Positions 43,722 through 53,378 of a stretch of 64,000 nucleotides of DNA are shown here, in pieces; the stretch's first letter is position 1; each line of letters starts with the position of its first letter. The stretch is from contig JBDIVL010000014.1 in assembly GCA_039794405.1 (NCBI GenBank), forward strand, positions 22,785 through 86,784, in the 5' to 3' direction. Origin of the DNA: JBDIVL01 sp039794405. GTDB lineage: Bacteria; Planctomycetota; Brocadiia; Brocadiales; Brocadiaceae. The translations under genes and the position numbers were made by a program. The notes beneath the pieces were generated by a model that worked only from the letters and a program-made list of their open reading frames with translations, ran no database searches and was not told where the DNA came from.

Positions 43722-44491
43722 AAATATAGAATAACTTTTCCTGTAACAGTTTCGTTTTTTGAAAAATTTTAATAACAACAATGTTTTACCGCACTGTGGA
43801 TGGGCAGGTTTGAGACCTGCCCTGAACAAAAGATTTTTCATCACTCCTCTATCTCCCGAAACGAAGGTTCTTGATCAGCACGTTACCAGGTTGAGTTTGG
43901 TAACGAGCAGGTTGGGTGGCTTCGGAATGAGTCCGAGCTGTATTTCTTCCCCTTATGATAAGCCGGGACGTTTGCCCTGCCAAAAATTTTTCACGATTGG
44001 TTTCATGGTCAGTACAATCGTTCCACGATTGAACCGAAAGTTTTGGCACGTTTGCTTATGCCTGGCGCCAATTAAAAGCTGTACATTAATTCCAAACGAA
44101 TAGTTCAATCTACAAAATTGAACCAGCCCCTGGGTTCGCAGAAGGCGTTAAATTCACCAAACCTCAGACCAATAACAACAAGATATCGCATATCGTGCAT
44201 CATGCATTATGCATCCTGTATTGGAAACTTGATTCAAAAGTAAAGATAAACCGTTGATAAAGATTTTTAAGAAGTATAGATTTTAGTACATTTCTCTCAA
44301 ACTCCACAAATTGCCTTACCCGGTATAAGAAGATATTTCCTAGTATTGGAAAAAAATTACATCACAAATTATTCATTGTTGAATAATTTGACTTTTTTCT
44401 ACATATCTAATTGTCATTTTCCAAAAATTTAACTGGTTGATATAACAGTAGTTAATATTATATTCTTCAAGAAATTGTTTGAAAAATAATT
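43722..44491. other. 770-bp spacer with hairpins and family-B repeat, copy 6
   Basis: Hairpins: GGGCAGGT / ACCTGCCC (43802-43822) and CGTTACCA / TGGTAACG (43881-43905). The 114-residue plus-strand frame here consists of these repeat units and is not accepted as a gene. Family-B copy 6 runs about 44162-44275 (CTCAGACCAATAACAAC ... AACTTGATTCAAAAGTAAAG ... TTGATAAAGATTTTTAAG). The rest is AT-rich and ends at the sigma-54 promoter. Confidence 0.65.
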
Positions 44492-44507
44492 TGGCATAGG
44501 TGTTGCT
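44492..44507 (+). promoter_or_regulatory. Sigma-54 promoter of the GAF/HD-GYP gene
   Basis: TGGCATAGGTGTTGCT (44492-44507) matches TGGCAYR-N4-TTGCW at every fixed base. GG and GC are correctly 10 bases apart. The ATG at 44581 is 74 bases beyond, with GAGG before it. The open frame from 44500 begins inside this promoter and is not used. Confidence 0.8.
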
Positions 44508-44580
44508 TGTTGTCTTTTCACAAGGAATTCTCATAAAGAATAAATTAATTCCTGTGTCATTAACTCATGAGGAAATAAAT

Positions 44581-46272
44581 ATGACAACAAATATGCTGAA
44601 TCCATCGGTTCAAGAAGATCTGCAAACAGTTCAAGAAGATTTAAAAAAAGTTCATGATACATTGCATGATATAAAATGCCTCGCTAAGTTATATCATATG
44701 CTACATCATCCTCGTAATATAAGTAAGTTAAGGGATAAATCGTATGATAGCCTTAGTGAGTTTAATCTTTTGGAAGTCGGGCAGGCATTGATTTCAATGC
44801 TTAATTTGGAAAAATTGTTTCCGTTGGTTAATGACCTTGCAATTCATGGGACTGGCAGCTCCTCTGGGATTATTGTACTCGTGAATGGAGAAGAAGTACA
44901 ACTGAAGGCAGCAAGAGGTCTGCTGAACCGTACAGATGATGATACGGTTTTTAAAATTGGTGATGGGCCGATTGGGTGGGTGGCGAAGTATGGTAAGCCG
45001 ATAGTCATAGATGATATTGTAAAGGATCTGCGTTTTAATAAACAGCAATTTCAGTGGTATCTGGGAAAAACATTGTTCTGTATTCCGATAAAGGTAGAAG
45101 GGAGAGTTGCTGGTGTGATAAGTGTAAGTAATAAAAGGTCTGAAGATTTTTATAACGATAATGACAAACAATTTTTGGAAACAATTGCAGCTTACACTTC
45201 TATTGCGATAAGGAACTCTGGCTTATATGGGAAATTAAAGAACCCTAATAGGTTGGATCGGCTTACAACTGAATATTATAATGAAAATAATAAGTATTTA
45301 CCGGTAACATTAAGAAGTATAAAAATGGGGCCTTTCACGGGATGTGATCTTTACTTACAAACTATCGTAAACCGTGAGATTAAATATTTATTATATTGTA
45401 AAGGTAACAAGTTGTTTGATGATGAGCGAAAAGAATCGTTCATTAAGAAAAACATTAATAAAATTTACGTTGCAAAAAACGGCAATGCCCAATACTTGCG
45501 GTATATAGAGGCAAGTCTTGAGCAAATTGCCCGTGATGAAATGACTACATTATCTGAACGGGTTCAGATTATTTATGATGTAGCAATAAATCTTATGTCT
45601 GATGTGATGAAAGGCTCTCATATTAATGCTGATATAGAAAGGGCAAAAGATTGGACCACTATTGTCCTTGATCTTGTACTGCGAGATAAAGAGGCTTGTT
45701 CGCATTTGATGAGAGTATTAACGTATGATAGCAATGTTTTCAGGCATTCTGTAAATGTAGCCATAATGGGTTTGGTTTTTGGCTATTATTTAGGGCTTTC
45801 CGTTCAGGATCTTTCAACTTTAGGGATAAGCTTGCTTCTGCATGATATTGGTAAAACAGGCATAGACCGTGATACCATAGAAAAAAATGTGGAAGATCTG
45901 ACGAAGGAGGAAAAGGAACAGCTAAGAAAGCATCCGGAGTTAGGGTATATACTGCTGTCGAATAGTAATAGCTTGCCTGCGGAAGCATGCCTGCTTGTCC
46001 GACAGCACCATGAACAGTACAACGGAAAGGGATATCCGGATGGTTTAAAAGGTGAAGAGATACCCTATTTTTGTCGTATAGGCCGCATTATTGATGAGTA
46101 TGAGAAGCGAATGTCTAAGAATGCAACAAATAACGGAAACCAAACATTTCAGGTACTGCGACTTATGGTAAAGTGGATGGATGGAAACTTCGATAAAGAG
46201 ATATTAAAGGAGTTTATTAGTTTTATACATATGAGTAATAGCGAAGACGCTGTTCATTTCGGTGAATTTTAG
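44581..46272 (+). CDS. GAF/HD-GYP putative c-di-GMP phosphodiesterase
   Basis: From ATG 44581 the product has 563 residues. A GAF-like domain covers about 55-215 (IVLVNGEEVQLKAARGLL, ending YTSIAIRNSGLYG). The C-terminal HD-GYP part (about 375-530) has LLHDIGKTGID (His421, Asp422), VRQHHEQYNGKGYPDGLKGEEIP with the GYP motif at 484-486, and IGRIIDEYEK. The metal-binding residues look intact, so c-di-GMP hydrolysis is plausible. A strong sigma-54 promoter and the position just before flagellins suggest a motility-linked c-di-GMP control. Confidence 0.85.
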   Translation: MTTNMLNPSVQEDLQTVQEDLKKVHDTLHDIKCLAKLYHMLHHPRNISKLRDKSYDSLSEFNLLEVGQALISMLNLEKLFPLVNDLAIHGTGSSSGIIVLVNGEEVQLKAARGLLNRTDDDTVFKIGDGPIGWVAKYGKPIVIDDIVKDLRFNKQQFQWYLGKTLFCIPIKVEGRVAGVISVSNKRSEDFYNDNDKQFLETIAAYTSIAIRNSGLYGKLKNPNRLDRLTTEYYNENNKYLPVTLRSIKMGPFTGCDLYLQTIVNREIKYLLYCKGNKLFDDERKESFIKKNINKIYVAKNGNAQYLRYIEASLEQIARDEMTTLSERVQIIYDVAINLMSDVMKGSHINADIERAKDWTTIVLDLVLRDKEACSHLMRVLTYDSNVFRHSVNVAIMGLVFGYYLGLSVQDLSTLGISLLLHDIGKTGIDRDTIEKNVEDLTKEEKEQLRKHPELGYILLSNSNSLPAEACLLVRQHHEQYNGKGYPDGLKGEEIPYFCRIGRIIDEYEKRMSKNATNNGNQTFQVLRLMVKWMDGNFDKEILKEFISFIHMSNSEDAVHFGEF

Positions 46273-46468
46273 TTGTGTATGAGAGTAAAACGTCACGAAT
46301 GACCGATGGCGCCTGGTTGTTCTGGCTTTTTACAAGTTAATTTTTCGTAATAAGTAACGTTAACCGTTCTGTACCTGCAAGGGAATGCAAAAATAGAGTA
46401 TCGGTTAATAAGTCGAACCACAAATTGTTTTGATAAATCAACATTTTGATTAACAAGGAGGTTTCATT

Positions 46469-47368
46469 ATGGGTTCAAGAATTAATACAAACATTGGTGC
46501 ATTAAATGCCCTGAAATCATTGAATGATGTTGGCGATCGTTTATCAATTGCTCAGTTGAGGCTGGCAACAGGGAAAAGGATTAACAGCGCGGCAGATGAT
46601 GCCGCTGGTTACTCCATCGCAAAAAAGTTTAATGCCCGTGCACAGGGGCTTGGCCAGGCATTAAATAACATTGGATCCGCCAAGAACTTGGTATCAGTTG
46701 CTGAAGGGCATTTGAACAACATCGTTGATATCCTGACACAGATGAAGACAAAGGCCACCCAGGCAGCCGATGATTCGCTTGCAACGGAAGAACGGAATGC
46801 TATCAGTAAAGAATTGAAAGAACTGGCGAATCAGATCGATTTTGAAACGAAACAAGCGACATGGAATAACAGAAGCTTATTGGCGGGTGCCGATGTTTCC
46901 GGTTCTAATAGTAGTGTTGCGTTTACTTTCCAAATCGGGGCCGGTTATAGTTCTACGGATGATACGTTGACATTTGACCTGCTCAATACAAGCAATGTAA
47001 GTTTTGGCGGTACGGTTGGGGAGAATGGATATACTTCTGCTAGTTTAAGCGTGAGTATCACTGGTACAAGGGATGTAACATCATCAGCATCGGCACAGGA
47101 GTTAATGGCAAACATAGATGCCGCTATAGCAAATGTATCGAAGGCGTTAAGTTATGTAGGTTCCGTTGTAAACAGGATGACGTATCAGGAGTCAAGTCTT
47201 ACGGTCGCCAGGACGAATACGGAATCAGCGAGGAGCCGTATTGAGGATGCCGATATGGCATATGAACAACTGGAAGCAACAAAACTGCAAATCCTGCAGC
47301 AAACCGCTAGTGCCATGCTTGCTCAGGCGAATGCCGGACCAGAGAATATACTGACGTTATTTAAATAA
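46469..47368 (+). CDS. fliC: Flagellin 1
   Basis: The 299-residue protein has the classic N-terminal INTNIGALNALKSLNDVGDRLSIAQLRLATGKRINSAADDAAGYSIAKKFNARAQGL and C-terminal RIEDADMAYEQLEATKLQILQQTASAMLAQANAGPENILTLFK. A short central D2-like insert (about 145-210) makes it a compact flagellin. AAGGAGG stands 8 bases before ATG. I found no clear sigma-28 box in its leader. It is about 80% identical at protein level to flagellins 2 and 3 by eye. Confidence 0.95.
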   Translation: MGSRINTNIGALNALKSLNDVGDRLSIAQLRLATGKRINSAADDAAGYSIAKKFNARAQGLGQALNNIGSAKNLVSVAEGHLNNIVDILTQMKTKATQAADDSLATEERNAISKELKELANQIDFETKQATWNNRSLLAGADVSGSNSSVAFTFQIGAGYSSTDDTLTFDLLNTSNVSFGGTVGENGYTSASLSVSITGTRDVTSSASAQELMANIDAAIANVSKALSYVGSVVNRMTYQESSLTVARTNTESARSRIEDADMAYEQLEATKLQILQQTASAMLAQANAGPENILTLFK

Positions 47369-47439
47369 CAACCTTGAAGTATATGGATTGTTTTTTGTTA
47401 TTATTGAAAATGGAAATATTGTAAAACAAGGAGGTTATT

Positions 47440-48336
47440 ATGGGTACAAGAATTAATACAAATCTGGATGCATTGAACGCGCTGAAATCGTTGAATGAGA
47501 TCAGTAACCGTTTATCTATTTCCCAGTTGAGGCTGGCAACGGGTAAAAGAATTAATAGCGCTGCTGATGATGCTGCCGGTTACACGATTGCGAAAAAGTT
47601 TAACGCACGCACAGAGGGACTTGGTCAGGCCCTGAACAACATCGGATCTGCCAAGAATTTGGTGGCAGTTGCAGAAGGGCATTTGAACAACATCGTTGAC
47701 ATCCTGACACAGATGAAGACAAAGGCCACCCAGGCAGCCGATGATTCGCTTGCAACGGAAGAACGGAATGCTATCAGTAAAGAATTAACTGCATTGGCCA
47801 GCCAGATTGATTTTGAAACAAAACAGGCAACATGGAATAGCAGGAATTTGATAGCAGGTGCAGATGTCAGTGGTGCAAGCAGTGTAGAGTTTAAATTCCA
47901 GATAGGTGCAGGGGCCAGTTCTTCAGACGATGTATTAAAATTTGACCTGCTCAATACAAGCAATGTAAGTTTTGGCGGTACGGTTGGACAGAACGGATAT
48001 ACTTCTGCTAGTTTAAGCGTGAGTATCACTGGCACAAGAGATGTAACATCATCAGCATCAGCCCAGGCGTTAATGTCAAACATAGATACAGCTATAGCAA
48101 ATGTATCAAAGGCATTAAGTTACATAGGTTCCGTTGTGAACAGGTTGACGTATCAGGAGACAAGTCTTACGGTTGCCAGGACGAATACAGAGGCAGCAAG
48201 GAGCCGTATTGAGGATGCCGATATGGCATATGAACAATTGAATGCGACCAAACTCCAGATATTGCAGCAGACTGCCAGTGCCATGCTTGCTCAGGCAAAT
48301 GCAGGGCCTCAAAGTATACTGAGTTTATTTAGATAA
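47440..48336 (+). CDS. fliC: Flagellin 2
   Basis: The 298-residue protein has the same D0/D1 ends as flagellin 1 (INTNLDALNALKSLNEISNRL and TKLQILQQTASAMLAQANAGPQSILSLFR). It starts 71 bases after flagellin 1, so the two may share a transcript, and it ends in a strong terminator. Bases 47612-48305 are identical to flagellin 3, while the first 120 bases differ at about 14 positions. This points to recent gene conversion. Confidence 0.95.
   Translation: MGTRINTNLDALNALKSLNEISNRLSISQLRLATGKRINSAADDAAGYTIAKKFNARTEGLGQALNNIGSAKNLVAVAEGHLNNIVDILTQMKTKATQAADDSLATEERNAISKELTALASQIDFETKQATWNSRNLIAGADVSGASSVEFKFQIGAGASSSDDVLKFDLLNTSNVSFGGTVGQNGYTSASLSVSITGTRDVTSSASAQALMSNIDTAIANVSKALSYIGSVVNRLTYQETSLTVARTNTEAARSRIEDADMAYEQLNATKLQILQQTASAMLAQANAGPQSILSLFR
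47612..48305 (+). repeat. 694-bp block identical to 55503-56196
   Basis: Compared line by line, every base in this part of flagellin 2 equals the flagellin 3 copy. Mismatches begin right outside: 47610-47611 versus 55501-55502, and 48306 versus 56197. Confidence 0.9.
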
Positions 48337-48362
48337 TAAAACCGTATGGTTGAAGTCGAGCT

Positions 48363-48409
48363 AAAGATGACCGTTTCTATAAGGTGAAACGGTCATCTTT
48401 TTATTTTTT
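48363..48409 (+). terminator. Intrinsic terminator after flagellin 2
   Basis: AAAGATGACCGTTTC pairs with GAAACGGTCATCTTT over 15 bp with an 8-base loop, followed by TTTATTTTTT. One of the clearest terminators in the window. Confidence 0.92.
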
Positions 48410-48541
48410 GCTAGATATTGCAATAAGATTAGCAATAATATGATTTACAAATAAGTATATGAGTAGATAGGTTAATGGGTATATGAGGGATAAAATACCT
48501 ATTCACCCATTCACTCATTTACACCAATCTACCAGAATTTA

Positions 48542-49771
48542 ATGAAGGGTATGCAAGTGATTTCCCTTTCCGCATGTCTTATAGTCAAAAATGAATCGGT
48601 TCTCCTTCCTCGCTGTCTTGAGAGCATACGTCCTATTGTTGATGAGATCATTGTTGTAGATACTGGTTCTCATGATAATACTGTGGAGATGGCACGTAGC
48701 TTTGGTGCAAAGGTCTATAATTTCGAATGGATAGACGATTTTTCTGCTGCTCGTAATGAGTCACTCAGCCATGCTAGCGGCGATTGGATTCTTTACATTG
48801 ATGCCGATGAGACTATTGACCATGTGAATGCTGTTAAGATTCGTCAGATTTTTGAATCCAATAGTATTAATCAAAGGCAGGATATCATGGCTGTTACTGT
48901 GCGTCAGTGCATTCCCCAGCATAAGGACAATATCGCCAGTACTTACTACAGTGAATATTGCCGCATCTTCCGTTCCCATCCTGCAATACGTTTTGAGGGT
49001 GCGATTCATGAACAGGTTCTTCCTGCCATCGAACGACTGGGTGGTAAGGTATTACGTTCTGATATTGTGATTTATCACTGGGCATATGCCGCCAATGAAG
49101 ATAAAAAACGGCGCCGTGCAGAAAGGAACCTTCACTTCCTTCTTGTTGAATTACAGCAATTTCCAAATGACCCTTTTGTGCGCTTTAATTTAGGGGTAAC
49201 TTATCGAGAGCTTGGACAACGTGATTTAGCGATTGATTCTTTCCATCAGGCACTGATTTATGACGATAACCATATCAAACGGGAACTGATAGGTCAGACA
49301 CATCTGAACCTGGCAAAGCTCTATCTAGAATCTGGAGACGATGCAAAGGCTACGCATCACGCACAGCAAATAGCCATTTTTGATCCTGTTAATCCATTAT
49401 CTGCATACTTGTTGGCAACGTTGGCTGTAACGAAAAATCAATATGCTGAAGCGATTTATTATCTTGAAACTGCAATACGTATTACGAAAAGCGAGACAGG
49501 CATACCTCCTACAGTGGAGTTGAATCTGGCTCAGGTATACCTGGAACTGGGGAGTTGCCGTTATGCTACTGGTGATTTTTCTGGGGCTGAGCAGAGCTTT
49601 ACTCATTCACTGGAGCATAATCCCAAATTAGCGTTGTCGCATTTGTTGTTAGGGAATTGTCGTTTCAGGCATGGAGACCGAATAGGAGCCAGGGAAATGT
49701 ATGAACGGGCTCTTTCCATTGATCCAATGCTAAAAGACGCTCAACATGGTCTTTCTTTGTGCCGTGATTGA
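48542..49771 (+). CDS. GT2 glycosyltransferase with C-terminal TPR array
   Basis: The 409-residue protein has a GT-A/GT2 domain (about 6-180): LSACLIVKNESVLLPRCLESIRPIVDEIIVVDTGSHDNT, with the DxD motif in YIDADETI. TPR units fill about 210-405 (FNLGVTYRELGQRDLAIDSF, then LGNCRFRHGDRIGAREMY). This layout resembles SunS/TPR-GT2 proteins seen beside flagellins. It is the first gene of the island between flagellin 2 and 3, so flagellin glycosylation is the likely job. A close ATG at 48551 is an alternative start. Confidence 0.8.
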   Translation: MKGMQVISLSACLIVKNESVLLPRCLESIRPIVDEIIVVDTGSHDNTVEMARSFGAKVYNFEWIDDFSAARNESLSHASGDWILYIDADETIDHVNAVKIRQIFESNSINQRQDIMAVTVRQCIPQHKDNIASTYYSEYCRIFRSHPAIRFEGAIHEQVLPAIERLGGKVLRSDIVIYHWAYAANEDKKRRRAERNLHFLLVELQQFPNDPFVRFNLGVTYRELGQRDLAIDSFHQALIYDDNHIKRELIGQTHLNLAKLYLESGDDAKATHHAQQIAIFDPVNPLSAYLLATLAVTKNQYAEAIYYLETAIRITKSETGIPPTVELNLAQVYLELGSCRYATGDFSGAEQSFTHSLEHNPKLALSHLLLGNCRFRHGDRIGAREMYERALSIDPMLKDAQHGLSLCRD

Positions 49772-49967
49772 GTTTTAACGTAACCGTAAAGGAATTTTCA
49801 TGTTTTGTTGTAGAGGCAGGTTTTAAACCTGCTCCTGCTTGTGTTCGCCTTTGCTTTGCATGATTCAAAATGTTTATATTTGTTCCATTTGGGCGAACAC
49901 AAGGTTCGTTCCTCCATAGATGTTATAAAAAAAATCGCCGAAGGCTTCATGTAAAATAACGAATTTT
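49772..49967. repeat. Family-A repeat with CCTGC hairpin cargo
   Basis: GTAAAGGAATTTTCATG (49787-49803) resembles the left frame end. GGCAGGTTT / AAACCTGC (49815-49832) is a hairpin cargo. The right frame end AAAATCGCCGAAGGCTTCA is at 49931-49949. It ends 18 bases before the ATG at 49968. Confidence 0.6.
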
Positions 49968-51428
49968 ATGAATATACAAAATAAGCCTATTGAAGAATCT
50001 TTAAAACAGGGAATTAATATGGTAAGAAAGGGGATGTTGTATGAGTCTTTGGCGATCTTTCATGCAATTCTGAAGGATCATCCGGATGAACCACGTACCC
50101 TGTTCAATGCTGGTGTTGTTTGTGACCTGCTTGGTCATCGGGAGAGAGCACTGGATTTGCTTCATCGCAGCATGGAAGTAGACCCGGCTTTTGCTAATCC
50201 TCACTACTATCTTGGACAATTGTATTTGAAAGCAGGGCGATATTCCGAGGCCTATCAATCCTTTCGCAATACAATTGCCCGTGACATTGAATTTACACCT
50301 GCCTGCAAAGGGGCACAGTTGGCGGCTTCAGCTATGGGGGACCCTATACGGTACGATAATGCGGATATTGTTTTTTATACCGGTGGGCATTCATTCCATG
50401 GCGGCACATTAGAAGAAAGGGGTTTGGGAGGCAGCGAAAGCGCCCTTATCTATATTGCACGGGCGCTGGCGGAGAATGGATCTCGGGTACGTGTCTTTTG
50501 TAATTGCGACCGGCCCGGAGACTATAATGGTGTGCGTTACGATGACCTGGTGGACTTTCATATTTACCGCAAATTGCATCCATTGCCGGTTTTCATATCA
50601 TCACGTTCGGTAAGGCCATTCAAAACATCGTTACAAGCACAGGCATGCGTATTGTGGATACATGACGATATTAATGTGGCTTATTTGGAAGGTGAAAATC
50701 CGGCGAATCTTCCCATAGATCGTATTTTTGCCATTAGTCGCTGGCAGAGAGATGAATGGTCAAACCGGTTTTGTATTGCTTCGGATAGTTTTTTCCTGAC
50801 ACGGAATGGTGTAGATATATCGATGTTCCGTCCGAAAGGAAAGCGGATGCGTAATCGTCTTATTTATGCTAACCGACCAAATCGTGGGTTAGATGTCTTG
50901 TTGGAACTTTTCCCGAATATTCGTCAGCAAGTTCCGGATGTCGAACTGCATGTTTTTACCTATTCCTTACCAAATGACAAGGTGGAAGAGTCTGTTTTAC
51001 AAAAAGCACAGCAGCCTGGTGTATATCTGAGAGGGAGTTTGAACAAAGCGGCCCTGGCTGAAGAGATGGCTATGGCTCGATTGATGGTTTATCCTAGTAC
51101 TTTTCGTGAAACATCGTGTATTGCAGCAATTGAATCTCAGGCTGCAGGGACACCCGTCGTTGCAAGCACGTTGGCTGCATTACCTGAAACAATATTTAAT
51201 GGTGTAGGTGGTTGCCTTATTCCCGGTGATCCCCGTACGGTTGAGTTTGGGCGTAGCTTCACAGAAGCGGTAGTAACTCTGCTGAACAGTGATGCTGAAT
51301 GGCAACGTCTCAGCCAGAGTGCCCGTATCCGTTGTGAAAAGGTTTACGACTGGCGTGCTATTGCTAAGGAATGGTTGGTGGAAATACAAAGAATCGTAGA
51401 TGTCAGGAGAAATATTGTGTATGGATAA
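49968..51428 (+). CDS. TPR plus GT4-type glycosyltransferase
   Basis: The 486-residue protein has TPR units first (about 15-120, FNAGVVCDLLGHRERALDLLHRSMEVDP, then YYLGQLYLKAGRYSEAYQSF). A GT-B domain follows: GLGGSESALIYIARALAENGSRVRVFC and, C-terminal, VYLRGSLNKAALAEEMAMARLMVYPSTFRETSCIAAIESQAAGTPVVASTLAALPE, a GT4 donor-binding region with the E-x7-E pattern in SCIAAIESQ. It likely transfers a sugar from a nucleotide donor and the TPR part may bind flagellin or enzyme partners. It sits in the same island as the GT2-TPR genes. Confidence 0.78.
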   Translation: MNIQNKPIEESLKQGINMVRKGMLYESLAIFHAILKDHPDEPRTLFNAGVVCDLLGHRERALDLLHRSMEVDPAFANPHYYLGQLYLKAGRYSEAYQSFRNTIARDIEFTPACKGAQLAASAMGDPIRYDNADIVFYTGGHSFHGGTLEERGLGGSESALIYIARALAENGSRVRVFCNCDRPGDYNGVRYDDLVDFHIYRKLHPLPVFISSRSVRPFKTSLQAQACVLWIHDDINVAYLEGENPANLPIDRIFAISRWQRDEWSNRFCIASDSFFLTRNGVDISMFRPKGKRMRNRLIYANRPNRGLDVLLELFPNIRQQVPDVELHVFTYSLPNDKVEESVLQKAQQPGVYLRGSLNKAALAEEMAMARLMVYPSTFRETSCIAAIESQAAGTPVVASTLAALPETIFNGVGGCLIPGDPRTVEFGRSFTEAVVTLLNSDAEWQRLSQSARIRCEKVYDWRAIAKEWLVEIQRIVDVRRNIVYG

Positions 51429-51520
51429 TAGAGAAGCGGTTTTTTAAAGATACTATATAAGGTATATAACTTAGAGTAACAGTTCACGTGGTGTGTATGG
51501 CAACCCTTTAAATTTCTTCA

Positions 51521-51548
51521 GTAGAGACGCAAGATTTTGCGTCTCTGC
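51521..51548. repeat. GTAGAGACGC hairpin repeat
   Basis: GTAGAGACGCAA and TTGCGTCTCTGC enclose GATT. It is related to the hairpin at 3529-3556 (GTAGAAACG / CGTTTCTAC). No T-run follows. Confidence 0.6.
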
Positions 51549-51615
51549 ACGAAATCTTCCTTAGAAAAGGGGCTGTAATTCCAGGTTTATCTCGGGTATT
51601 AGGTAAAATATCAAG

Positions 51616-52992
51616 ATGGACAACTTGAAGAAAACAACAATTTCAGCCTGTATGATAGTAAAGAACGAGCAGGAGTTGCTGCCTAACTGCCTGGTCAGTA
51701 TTAAGGATGCCGTTGATGAAATTATCGTTGTTGATACCGGTTCTACAGATAATACGGTAAACATAGCCAAAAATTTTGGAGCAAAAGTATACTACCACAA
51801 GTGGAACGACAGTTTCAGTGAGGCAAGAAATCACTCGTTGCAATACGCCACAGGGGATTGGATTCTTTACATTGATGCCGATGAGGAGTTAGAGCAGGCA
51901 GATATCCCCATCCTTAGAGAAGTTGTAACACGGAGAAGATACAATGGGATTATCGTAGGTATTCACAGTGTTATGAAGGATACTGCCCATAAATTTTATA
52001 GAACACGTGTCTTCCGGCGTGGCAAGGCTTTTTATAAAGATATCATCCATGAACAAATCATTCTGGAAGGGGAAAGATTACCAACGGAGATCCGGCTGTA
52101 TCATTATGGATATAATCTTGATGAAAAAAAAATGCAGCAGAAGGGAGAAAGGACTACTCATCTGCTAAAAAAACAAATAGAACAGGATAAGTTAAATGGT
52201 TTTGCATGGTTTAATTATATACGGAATTTCCGTTCTCAGGAAATGTTTGATGAAGGTATTTATGCCGGAGAAGAAGCACTTAAAATGATAAGTCCTGATG
52301 CTCATTCGAATCACTATGCGATGATTGTTTATGAAACGGCAAACTGCTATCTTCGTAAAGAAAATTTTATAAAAACAAAGGAATTATGTTATAGCGTATT
52401 ATCAAAACTCGCTGATTTAAAGGTTACACCAGAGAATATCGATATTGTATTTACCCTTGCATGTACCTATTTGAAGGAAGAAGCTTATGGCAAGGCGATA
52501 GATTACTTTAACCGTTATCTGGCCCTTCAAAAGTGGTATGTTAAAAATATAGATATGAAGTATCTCATGACTGATACGCTGGGATATGAATCTGTTGCGT
52601 ATAATGGTTTGGGTTGTTCCTATGGGAAATTGAGACAGTGGCAAGAAGCTATAAATCACCTGCAAAAAGCCGTATCTTTGAATCCAAAATATCTTGGGGT
52701 GTACAAGAATCTTGCACTTTGTTATTTAAGTGTTGGAAACTATGCCGAATCTATTAATACCTTGTTGAGAACCGTTTCAGAGGGTATTGTAGATAACGAG
52801 ACGCTATTAAAATTGGGAGATTTATATATGCAACGGGGCTCTTATGAAAAGGCTATTTCATATCTTGAGACTTATGTGAAGAGTTGTCCCAAAGATAAAA
52901 ATGCCCTGTTGAAAATTGCTCAATGCTATGAGCGGATGGGCAACTTAGAGGCGGCACTAGTTGGATATAAATTTGCGCTAGAAAACAAATAA
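51616..52992 (+). CDS. GT2 glycosyltransferase with TPR array
   Basis: The 458-residue protein has GT2 at the start (ISACMIVKNEQELLPNCLVSIKDAVDEIIVVDTGSTDNT, DxD in YIDADEEL) and an IHEQIILEGERLPTEIRLYHYGYNLDEKKMQQK segment closing the catalytic part. From about residue 205 it is TPR, with YNGLGCSYGKLRQWQEAINHLQKAVSLNPKYLGVYKNLALCYLSVGNY. It resembles its neighbours at 48542 and 53379. Likely flagellin glycosylation; the sugar is unknown. Confidence 0.8.
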   Translation: MDNLKKTTISACMIVKNEQELLPNCLVSIKDAVDEIIVVDTGSTDNTVNIAKNFGAKVYYHKWNDSFSEARNHSLQYATGDWILYIDADEELEQADIPILREVVTRRRYNGIIVGIHSVMKDTAHKFYRTRVFRRGKAFYKDIIHEQIILEGERLPTEIRLYHYGYNLDEKKMQQKGERTTHLLKKQIEQDKLNGFAWFNYIRNFRSQEMFDEGIYAGEEALKMISPDAHSNHYAMIVYETANCYLRKENFIKTKELCYSVLSKLADLKVTPENIDIVFTLACTYLKEEAYGKAIDYFNRYLALQKWYVKNIDMKYLMTDTLGYESVAYNGLGCSYGKLRQWQEAINHLQKAVSLNPKYLGVYKNLALCYLSVGNYAESINTLLRTVSEGIVDNETLLKLGDLYMQRGSYEKAISYLETYVKSCPKDKNALLKIAQCYERMGNLEAALVGYKFALENK

Positions 52993-53378
52993 ATCAGGCC
53001 GTGGGGATTTTGGATGATATTCTTGTAGTGACAAGGCGCGCCTTGTCACTACACTATTAAAGTCGCCGAAGGTCTAATTAAATGTATAGGAAATTCGAAT
53101 TGTTAGTTTTCCTCCCCCTTGATGGGGGAGGTTAGGTGGGGGAGGAAAAGCAAGCTAATCACCCTCCCTTAATCCCTCCCATCAAGGGAGGGAAAATTTA
53201 CGTTTTAAGTAGCCGAAGGCCTAATGTATAGGAATTTCAATGTTTGTTGTAGGGGCGAAGCATGTGCTGTCCAGAATATAAGATTGAGTTCAAGCTATTA
53301 TCAGCACATGCTTCGCCCCTACACGTAATCGCAAACAAAGTCACCGAAGGCCTAATTAATTGAGGCGAATATACAATA
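52993..53378. repeat. 386-bp leader built of family-A frames and hairpin cargoes
   Basis: A TGACAAGGCGCGCCTTGTCA palindrome (53029-53048) starts it. Frames lie at 53058-53100, 53206-53240 and 53338-53362. The first cargo, CCTCCCCCTTGATGGGGGAGG with CCCTCCC...GGGAGGG (53109-53195), nearly equals the cargo at 1786-1868. The second is GGGGCGAAGCATGTGCTG / CAGCACATGCTTCGCCCC (53254-53322). It ends 17 bases before the ATG. Confidence 0.8.

Noticed and set aside
43759..44103. 114-residue plus-strand frame after fliA
   Set aside because: It is composed of hairpin repeat units (GGGCAGGT/ACCTGCCC, CGTTACCA/TGGTAACG), has no ribosome site and no known motif.
46273..46468. Sigma-28 promoter for flagellin 1
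   Set aside because: Candidates such as ACCGATGG and ACCGTTCT lack a correctly spaced TAAA box; GTATCGGT is on the wrong strand without a -35.
47625..48083. 152-residue minus-strand frame inside flagellin 2 (and its twin at 55516-55974)
   Set aside because: It is the antisense shadow of the flagellin coding sequence, duplicated because the flagellin tract is duplicated.
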